From the NCBI GenBank assembly GCA_040235375.1, contig JBECKQ010000204.1, forward strand, positions 1-5,946: a DNA stretch of 5,946 bases, given 5' to 3'. The position numbers were made by a program, and so were the translations under genes. Shown piece after piece: positions 1-4,963 of this stretch; positions within the stretch are counted from its first letter, which is position 1, and each line of letters begins with the position of its first letter. The DNA comes from JBECKQ01 sp040235375. Its GTDB lineage: Bacteria; Planctomycetota; Phycisphaerae; UBA1845. The notes beneath the pieces were generated by a model. That model was not told the DNA's origin. It saw only the letters and a list, made by a program, of their open reading frames with translations, and did not search any database.

Positions 1-281
1 ACCAGCTCGACAACCAGGCGGCGCTGCTGCTGAACAAGGCGCAAGCCAAGGAGCAACTGACGACCGACGAGCTGGCCCAGCTCGCGACGATCACGTCGGC
101 CGCGGCGTTCTTCGGCCTGCAAGCGCCCGATCTGTCCGGGCTCTCGGATGGTTCGATCGATGCCCTGATGAACGGCAACGCGGCAGACGGCTGGGCGACG
201 GCGCTCGTGCCCGAGCCGGCGAGCCTGCTGCTCTTGGTGGGCGCCGCTCCGCTGGTGTTGTGGCGGCGCCGGCGGCGGTAG
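1..281 (+). CDS. PEP-CTERM sorting-tail protein, 3' end only (N-terminus outside window)
   Basis: The reading frame enters at position 3 and runs 92 codons to a TAG at 279-281; the start lies left of the window. The visible part is an Ala/Leu/Gln-rich segment without a domain I recognise, then a textbook PEP-CTERM tail: VPEP (codons from 207), a hydrophobic stretch (ASLLLLVGAAPLVLW) and a run of five arginines at the very C-terminus. In characterised systems this tripartite tail is recognised by an exosortase in the cytoplasmic membrane, which cleaves near PEP and delivers the protein to the surface or exopolysaccharide matrix. The protein is therefore inferred to be exported, with an N-terminal signal peptide off-window. 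No exosortase gene is visible here; they are normally encoded elsewhere. Its specific function cannot be read from this fragment. A hairpin lies 8 bases after the stop. The tail assignment is firm; everything upstream of it is unassigned. Confidence 0.92.
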   Translation, partial: QLDNQAALLLNKAQAKEQLTTDELAQLATITSAAAFFGLQAPDLSGLSDGSIDALMNGNAADGWATALVPEPASLLLLVGAAPLVLWRRRRR

Positions 282-289
282 AACGTGCG

Positions 290-313
290 GCTGCGCCGGT
301 GGATTGGCGCAGC
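290..313 (+). terminator. Terminator-like hairpin after the PEP-CTERM gene
   Basis: A perfect 8-bp inverted repeat, GCTGCGCC (290-297) and GGCGCAGC (306-313), with an 8-base loop, begins 8 bases after the TAG. Two G-U pairs could extend the stem into the loop. No T-run follows it (CGAACGAAG...... region), so it is not a canonical intrinsic terminator; it could be a U-tract-less terminator or a 3'-end-protecting stem. Position and perfection favour a real 3'-end structure. Confidence 0.45.
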
Positions 314-532
314 GAACGAAGCGTTGCCAAGCCGTGAAAAGGCGACACGCGTCCCGCCGGTCCTGTCCATTCCGACCCGAGTGCCGCTTGTGTGTCACTA
401 AGCCCACTGCGCGGATGCGCGGGCCGGCGCAAGGGGCGGGTTGCGCGACGATTGGGCGGCGCCACGCACGTGGGCGGTTGTCGTTATATCCGCTTCCTGA
501 CGGGCGCGGCTCGGACCGGGTTGCCGCGGTAT

Positions 533-557
533 ACGGGGTGTCGGCGTTCGACCCCGT
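533..557. other. Perfect 7-bp inverted repeat in the convergent gap
   Basis: ACGGGGT (533-539) and ACCCCGT (551-557) form a perfect 7-bp stem around an 11-base loop. There is no T-tract on either strand. It may contribute to bidirectional termination between the PEP-CTERM gene and proS, but in DNA this GC-rich, short inverted repeats also occur by chance. Confidence 0.3.
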
Positions 558-579
558 TGTGCCGTGCATGCCAAGACCG

Positions 580-664
580 CGGCCTGTCCCTGCGGGCCAG
601 ACGGTGCCACCCGGCATCGTCATACGATCAACACGGCCTCGCTTGCGGCCAGACTGTGCCACCC
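580..664. repeat. Pair of ~32-nt imperfect direct repeats (REP-like)
   Basis: Two copies lie at 580-612 (33 nt) and 634-664 (31 nt), about 53 bases apart. The 3' 18 bases are nearly identical: GGCCAGAC, two bases (GG or TG), then TGCCACCC, at 595-612 and 647-664, with one mismatch. The 5' parts both start CGGCCT and both contain TGCGG(G)CC, differing by small indels and substitutions. In each copy GGCC pairs with the downstream GGCC to form a small stem-loop (581-586 with 593-598, including one G-U pair, in copy 1; 635-638 with 647-650 in copy 2). The spacer carries a further small palindrome, ATCGT-CAT-ACGAT (616-628). A stem-loop repeat in tandem copies between converging 3' ends fits a dispersed REP/BIME-like element; copy number elsewhere in the genome is unknown. 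Confidence 0.6.
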
Positions 665-690
665 TAACTTGCGATAACACCGATTGAAAC

Positions 691-2400
691 TTAGCTGACG
701 GCGCGAACGGCGCGCTCGATTTCGGCGGCGGCGTCGTCGGGGGCGAGCTTGCGCACCTCCTGCGCGTCGCGTGGCTTGAGCTCGACGATGCCTTCGGAAA
801 GGCCCCGCTTGCCGACGGTAATGCGCAGCGGAATACCAATCAGGTCGGCATCCTTGAACTTCACGCCGGGGCGGGCGTCGCGATCGTCGAGCAGCACCTC
901 GATGCCGCGCTCCTCTAGTTGATCGTGCAGCTTGCGGGCCATCTGCGAGACCGCGGGCTCACGAACGTCCACGGCGACGATCTCGACTTGGAACGGAGCG
1001 ATACTCATCGGCCAGATAATGCCGTTTTCGTCGTGGCCCGCCTCTATCGCGGCAGCCATGATACGATTCACGCCGATTCCGTAGCATCCCATGATGATGT
1101 GGTTCGACTTGCCGTTTTCGTCCAGGTAGTCGGCGCCCATCGCGGCGGAATACTTCGTCCCGAGCTTGAAGACGTGTCCGACCTCGATGCACTTCTCGAA
1201 TACCAGCGGTGAGCCGTTCGGCGACTTGTCACCGGCCACGGCGAAGCGTACGTCCGCCGTCTCGCGGATTTCGAAGTCGCGGCCCGGATTGACCCCGGTG
1301 AGGTGATAGTCCGTTTTGTTGGCACCGGTGACGGCGTTATGCATGACCGTGACCGCCTGGTCGGCAATGATGCGGACGCCGTTCAAGCCGACGGGGCCGG
1401 CAAAGCCAACGGCGGCGCCGGTGATATCCTCGATCACGTTCGGCGTCGCGAGTGTGACAGCGTTGGCACGAAGGTGGCGGGCGAGCTTCGCTTCGTTCAC
1501 TTCGTGATCGCCGCGGACGAGGGCCACGACCGGCTGGCCGCCTGCTTCGTACACGAGCGTCTTGATCATGTCGGCCGGCCGGCAGTGCAGGAACCCGGAG
1601 ACGTCGTCGATGGTGCTCAGGCCCGGCGTGTGCACCTCGGCCAGGGCGGCGAGCTTATCGGCACCGCGATCTTCGACGGGCGCGGTTTCCGCGCGTTCCA
1701 CGTTGGCGGCGTAGGAGTCGTCCTCGGCGCGCACCAGCCAATCCTCGCCGGCGTTGGTGACCACCATGAATTCATGCGAGGCATCGCCGCCGATGGGGCC
1801 GGATTCGGCCTCGACCACCACGTACGGCAGGCCACATCGCTCGAATATCCGGCAGTACGCCCGGTACATTTCGTCATACGTGCGGTCCAGCGACGCCTTG
1901 TCCGGGTTGAACGAGTAGGCGTCCTTCATCAGGAATTCACGCGTGCGCAGGACGCCGCTCTTGGGCCGGGCCTCATCGCGGAATTTCGTCTGAATCTGGT
2001 ACAGCGTTATCGGAAGTTGTCGATAACTGTTGATGAACGACCGGACGATATCCGTGATGACCTCTTCGTGCGTGGGCCCCAGGACGGTGTTTCTGCGAAA
2101 CGGCTTGTCCGGCAAGCGCACGAGTGTCTCGCCCATTGCTTCGTCGCGATGAGTCTCCTGCCACAGCTCGAGGGGCTGCATGGCCGACAGGTGCAACTCG
2201 ATCGCACCCGCCCGATTCATCTCCTCACGCACGATCTGCTCGACCTTCCGCAGCACGCGATAGCCCAAGGGAAGGTAGGCATAAGCTCCGGCAGCCACTT
2301 GCCGTAGCAGCCCGGCGCGGAGCATGAGTCGATGGGAGGGGACGACGGCGTCGGCCGGCGTTTCCTTTAAAGTGGGAATGAAGTAGTGTGACCATTGCAT
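691..2400 (-). CDS. proS: Prolyl-tRNA synthetase, bacterial type with editing domain
   Basis: Cytoplasmic class II synthetase that activates L-proline with ATP and loads it onto tRNA-Pro. With the ATG at 2398-2400 it has 569 residues, close to the 572 of E. coli ProS. The N-terminus (TLKETPADA, then SHRLMLRAG) matches the family. Class II motif 2 contains FRDE (about 140-143) followed by ARPKSGVLRTREFLMKD; GPTHEE is at about 108-113. An inserted YbaK-like editing domain, which in this family hydrolyses Ala-tRNA-Pro, spans roughly residues 230-385. GHVFKLGTKYS (about 408-418) and motif 3 GIGVNR (about 441-446) complete the catalytic core. The anticodon-binding domain runs from about 469 to the end, with LLDDRDARPGVKFKDADLIG. 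The frame is open further upstream to a TTG at 2475 (594 residues), with another ATG at 2427, but the extra residues have no family counterpart. No Shine-Dalgarno precedes any of the three candidates, so homology decides the start. The gene looks intact. Confidence 0.97.
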   Translation of the reverse strand: MQWSHYFIPTLKETPADAVVPSHRLMLRAGLLRQVAAGAYAYLPLGYRVLRKVEQIVREEMNRAGAIELHLSAMQPLELWQETHRDEAMGETLVRLPDKPFRRNTVLGPTHEEVITDIVRSFINSYRQLPITLYQIQTKFRDEARPKSGVLRTREFLMKDAYSFNPDKASLDRTYDEMYRAYCRIFERCGLPYVVVEAESGPIGGDASHEFMVVTNAGEDWLVRAEDDSYAANVERAETAPVEDRGADKLAALAEVHTPGLSTIDDVSGFLHCRPADMIKTLVYEAGGQPVVALVRGDHEVNEAKLARHLRANAVTLATPNVIEDITGAAVGFAGPVGLNGVRIIADQAVTVMHNAVTGANKTDYHLTGVNPGRDFEIRETADVRFAVAGDKSPNGSPLVFEKCIEVGHVFKLGTKYSAAMGADYLDENGKSNHIIMGCYGIGVNRIMAAAIEAGHDENGIIWPMSIAPFQVEIVAVDVREPAVSQMARKLHDQLEERGIEVLLDDRDARPGVKFKDADLIGIPLRITVGKRGLSEGIVELKPRDAQEVRKLAPDDAAAEIERAVRAVS

Positions 2401-2486
2401 GGCGTGCCATGAATAACCATTCGCCATCGTCGTTGCAAGGCGGCCAATAGCCGAAAAAGCCGCCGCGACCACCAAAGCGGCCGTAC

Positions 2487-2514
2487 TTGACGGACAACCG
2501 GCCCGGGGAATACT
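2487..2514 (+). promoter_or_regulatory. Candidate sigma70-type promoter of the lipoprotein gene
   Basis: TTGACG (2487-2492, 5 of 6 to the -35 consensus) is followed after 16 bases by AATACT (2509-2514, 4 of 6 to the -10 consensus). Transcription would start near 2521, giving a leader of roughly 145 bases. Planctomycete promoters are poorly characterised and one match of this quality can arise by chance. Confidence 0.33.
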
Positions 2515-2549
2515 TCACTGGCGTGGTTCGAGGGCGCTGTTTGAGCGCA

Positions 2550-2569
2550 CATCGGCGATCGTGCCGATG
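2550..2569. other. 7-bp inverted repeat in the putative leader
   Basis: CATCGGC (2550-2556) and GCCGATG (2563-2569) form a perfect 7-bp stem with a 6-base loop, about 30 bases after the predicted transcription start. It could be an operator or a leader hairpin. No known regulator site is recognised. Confidence 0.3.
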
Positions 2570-2652
2570 AGGAATGGAGACGGCACCCGCAACCGTGTTC
2601 CACGGAGAGACGGCCATCGCCAACCCCGTCGCCTTCCTCCGCGGACACAACC

Positions 2653-2658
2653 AGGAGG
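2653..2658 (+). promoter_or_regulatory. Shine-Dalgarno AGGAGG, fixes the lipoprotein start
   Basis: A perfect AGGAGG lies 7 bases before the ATG at 2666-2668. It decides the start: the frame is open further upstream to 2561, but those 35 codons encode an Arg/Pro-rich stretch that would bury the lipoprotein signal peptide. Confidence 0.85.
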
Positions 2659-2665
2659 CAAACAG

Positions 2666-4852
2666 ATGAAACTGCGATTGCTGGCCAGCGTGGCGCTGAT
2701 CGGGCTCGGCGGCTGTGGGCTCGATCTGGCGGCCCTGTTCGGTCATTCCCCAGCCGACACGGGCGAGGCCAAGCTGGAACGGTTTACCTCCGAGGCCGAA
2801 CTGAAGACCTATCTCACCGAGCAGGCCACCGCGATGTACGCGCAGAACGGAATCAGTCGCGGCGGCAGCTTGATAGACGTTTTCGAAGCCGACGGCGGAG
2901 CCGCGCCGCCACCGGTACCCGATGGGGGAATGAGCAACGGCGCGCCGACGGACGCCGCCGCCGATGAGACCGCCACGCCCGTCCACTCCGACACGACCCA
3001 GCAGGAGGAAGGCGTGCAGGAGGGGGACATCATCAAGAACGATGGGCAGTACCTCTACGTGCTGGCGCGGGGCTGGCTGCGGATCGTTCGCCTCCAGCCG
3101 GCGGACACGATGGAGGAAGTCGCCGCGGTGGAACTGGGCGGCTGGGGCAACGAGCTTTACGTGACCGGTGACCGCGTCGTGGCGATCATCACGCCCGATC
3201 AGAGCACGACGACGAACCAGGCATCCACCGATGGAATGGCCATCGCGATGCCCGACATCTGGTTCTACCAGCCGGAGGTCGAGGTGGTCGTGGTCGGCGT
3301 GGAGGATCGCGCCGACCCGCAGATCCTGTCGCGTTCGCGGATGGCGGGCAGCCTGCACGCCAGCCGGATGATCGAAAATCGTCTGCGTCTCGTGATCGCG
3401 GACTATCCGCGCTACTTCATCGAGCCCTGGATGGAGAGCGACCCGTCGCTCAACGACGTTCCGCTGAGCGACATGCTTCCGGATATCAGCATCGAAGTGG
3501 CCGGCGAGGCGCCCGTGCGGCAGGACATGGTCCGCGCGACGGACCACTACCGCCCGCTCGACCCGGACGGCGCCGGCATGACCACGCTCGTCAGCATGGA
3601 CATCAACGCCCCCAAGAGCTACCAGGCACGCAGCATCGTCGGATATCCATCGAACGTGTATGCGTCCACCGCAGCGATGTACCTTACGGACACGGCCTAT
3701 GACGCGAAGGGCGACATGCGGGAGACGACGGACATCTACAAGTTCGGCTACACGGACCAGGGGGCCGACCTTGTGGCCGTCGGGACCGTGCCCGGCCGCG
3801 TCCTGAACCAGTACTCCATGAGCGAGTACAAGAACTACCTCCGCATTGCCACCACCGTCGGTCCGGTCTTCAGCATGTTCGGGCAGACCCGCGAGTCGAG
3901 CAACAACGTGTACGTGCTCGAGCAGCAGGACACGAAGCTCAGCGTGGTCGGGAGCGTCGAGAACGTCGCCCCGGGCGAGACGATTTATTCAGCGCGGTTC
4001 CTCGGCGACAAGGGGTTCCTCGTCACGTACCGACAGATCGATCCCCTGTTCACGCTCGATATGTCGGACCCGACGAATCCCCGGGCGGTCGGCGAGCTCG
4101 AGGTGCCCGGCGTCAGCACGTTCATCACGCCGATGGACGAGAATCACCTGTTGACCGTCGGCCGGCACACGGACGAGTTCGGGTTCGGCAACGGCGTGCG
4201 ACTCTCGGTGTTCGACGTGTCGAATTTTGCCGAGCCGCGGCTGGCGCATTCCGAAGTGATCGGCGAGGACGGCGCGTATTCAGAGGCCATCGATAACCCG
4301 AAGGCTTTCACGTACTACCCGGAGGGCGAGATGATCGCCCTGCCGATCGAGGTGTTCAGCTATCGATTCGAGGTGGACGTGACCGAGCCGAATGCCGGAT
4401 CCGGCACCGAAACCGACGCCCCCCCGCCGGCAACGGATGTTGGCGGTACCACGCCGACGACCGGGCCTTCTACGGGCGCGGGCACCGATGCGACGACCGA
4501 CGGCGTCGTGGACCCGGCGCCACCGCCAGACGAGCCGCCGCCACCGTCCGTGCCCGAGGACTACTTCTTCGGCCTGTACGTGTATCGCGTAACGCCGGCG
4601 GACGGCTTCGAGTTGCTTGGCCGGATGAGCACGGCCCGCGACAGCGGCGACAGCTATGCTTTCGTTCCCGAGTTCACGCGCGGTACGTTCGTCGATCAGA
4701 CCGTTTACGCCGTGACCAGTTTCGGGGTGTGGGCATCGTCGGTCGACAACGTGGAGTCGCCGATTTCGTACGTGGAATTTCCGCAGGACACCTCCGAGCC
4801 GGCTCCCATGCCTGTCGACGCCGACAGTTCCGTCGCTTCACCGCCGGGCTGA
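2666..4852 (+). CDS. Secreted lipoprotein with C-terminal beta-propeller domain (Beta_propel family)
   Basis: A 728-residue exported protein. The N-terminus MKLRLLASVALIGLGGC is a lipoprotein signal peptide: charged start, hydrophobic core and an LGG-C lipobox with Cys17 as lipidation site. Gly rather than Asp at +2 is compatible with outer-membrane or surface anchoring. A helical stretch (about 35-65) and a low-complexity acidic/Pro linker (about 75-112) lead to the family signature EGVQEGDIIKNDG (115-127) and YLYVLARGWLRIV, which open the propeller described as distantly related to WD-40 (Pfam Beta_propel). Further matches to how I recall the family: YPSNVYASTAAMYLT (about 328-342), LGDKGFLVTYRQIDPLFTLDMSDP (about 446-469, given as landmarks), DENHLLTVG (491-499) and, after an insert, FGLYVYRV and GFELLGRMS near the end. 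A Pro/Thr/Gly-rich insert of about 58 residues sits at 573-630. The molecular function of the family is unknown to me; a binding or scaffold role at the cell surface is inference. It is transcribed alone, divergent from proS and convergent with the Cys-rich gene. Confidence 0.93.
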   Translation: MKLRLLASVALIGLGGCGLDLAALFGHSPADTGEAKLERFTSEAELKTYLTEQATAMYAQNGISRGGSLIDVFEADGGAAPPPVPDGGMSNGAPTDAAADETATPVHSDTTQQEEGVQEGDIIKNDGQYLYVLARGWLRIVRLQPADTMEEVAAVELGGWGNELYVTGDRVVAIITPDQSTTTNQASTDGMAIAMPDIWFYQPEVEVVVVGVEDRADPQILSRSRMAGSLHASRMIENRLRLVIADYPRYFIEPWMESDPSLNDVPLSDMLPDISIEVAGEAPVRQDMVRATDHYRPLDPDGAGMTTLVSMDINAPKSYQARSIVGYPSNVYASTAAMYLTDTAYDAKGDMRETTDIYKFGYTDQGADLVAVGTVPGRVLNQYSMSEYKNYLRIATTVGPVFSMFGQTRESSNNVYVLEQQDTKLSVVGSVENVAPGETIYSARFLGDKGFLVTYRQIDPLFTLDMSDPTNPRAVGELEVPGVSTFITPMDENHLLTVGRHTDEFGFGNGVRLSVFDVSNFAEPRLAHSEVIGEDGAYSEAIDNPKAFTYYPEGEMIALPIEVFSYRFEVDVTEPNAGSGTETDAPPPATDVGGTTPTTGPSTGAGTDATTDGVVDPAPPPDEPPPPSVPEDYFFGLYVYRVTPADGFELLGRMSTARDSGDSYAFVPEFTRGTFVDQTVYAVTSFGVWASSVDNVESPISYVEFPQDTSEPAPMPVDADSSVASPPG
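4382..4555 (+). other. Low-complexity Pro/Thr/Gly/Asp insert inside the propeller domain
   Basis: Residues 573-630 of the lipoprotein are almost entirely Pro, Thr, Gly, Ala, Asp and Glu, ending in two polyproline clusters (PAPPP and EPPPPP). Recognisable propeller strands flank it: ALPIEVFSYRFEV before and YFFGLYVYRV after. It reads as a disordered loop extruded from one blade. The frame is unbroken, so this is not a frameshift artefact. Confidence 0.75.
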
Positions 4853-4884
4853 TCAGCCGGTAGGCTTGCGCCGACGTGAGCAAA

Positions 4885-4921
4885 GGGCGGGTGGCGCCCG
4901 AGGGCGAACTGCCACCCGCCC
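4885..4921. terminator. Perfect 11-bp inverted repeat, probable bidirectional terminator
   Basis: GGGCGGGTGGC (4885-4895) and GCCACCCGCCC (4911-4921) pair perfectly around a 15-base loop that itself contains a GCC/GGC mini-stem. It lies 32 bases after the lipoprotein stop and 42 bases after the Cys-rich protein stop, midway between two converging genes. On the minus strand the stem is followed by TTT; on the plus strand there is no T-run. It is therefore closer to an intrinsic terminator for the minus-strand gene, but very probably serves both. Confidence 0.72.
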
Positions 4922-4963
4922 GTAACGTTGCGTCAGACTTCTACACTGGCGTTTCAGACCGTT

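Larger units (their letters stand above)
282..690. other. 409-bp intergenic region between convergent genes
   Basis: This gap separates the PEP-CTERM gene from the 3' end of proS. I see no credible gene: the open frames here are Arg/Pro/Cys-rich low-quality translations overlapping one another on both strands, without a ribosome-binding site or recognisable domain. There is no tRNA-like T-loop or cloverleaf. It holds an 8-bp hairpin just after the PEP-CTERM stop (290-313), a weak hairpin GCGCAA/TTGCGC (427-432 with 441-446), a 7-bp perfect hairpin (533-557) and a pair of imperfect direct repeats (580-664). The rest shows nothing I can name. Confidence 0.6.
2401..2665. promoter_or_regulatory. 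Divergent intergenic region between proS and the lipoprotein gene
   Basis: These 265 bases must carry the promoters of both divergent genes. Toward the lipoprotein gene I see one candidate promoter, a hairpin, an 8-base direct repeat (GAGACGGC at 2577-2584 and 2607-2614) and a strong ribosome-binding site. Toward proS I find no convincing promoter and no Shine-Dalgarno: the best match, TTGCAA with TATTCA 17 bases on (minus strand, -10 at 2415-2410), is poor and would place the transcript start almost at the ATG. No riboswitch class was recognised. Confidence 0.5.

Noticed and set aside
580..664. CRISPR array
   Set aside because: There are only two imperfect copies with indels, a 21-base spacer and no third unit or cas gene. 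A REP-like repeat explains it better.
304..687. Open frames of 70-127 codons on both strands in the 282-690 gap
   Set aside because: They overlap each other, lack ribosome-binding sites, have Arg/Pro/Cys-rich random-looking translations and run through the hairpins and repeats. I do not regard them as genes.
1303..2307. 334-codon open frame on the plus strand opposite proS
   Set aside because: It is antisense to the conserved core of proS, and its His/Arg/Gly/Val-rich translation shows no domain. Long antisense frames are expected from GC-rich codon usage.
2402..2444. Minus-strand promoter TTGCAA-17-TATTCA for proS
   Set aside because: The -35 matches 4 of 6 and the -10 only 3 of 6; too weak to annotate.
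2571..2640. Riboswitch (c-di-GMP or cobalamin-like) in the lipoprotein leader
   Set aside because: GC-rich short stems are present, but none of the conserved core motifs of these classes can be found.
2225..3547. 440-codon open frame on the minus strand spanning the proS 5' end, the intergenic region and the lipoprotein 5' half
   Set aside because: It overlaps two well-supported genes and the divergent promoter region, and its His/Arg-rich translation has no family resemblance.
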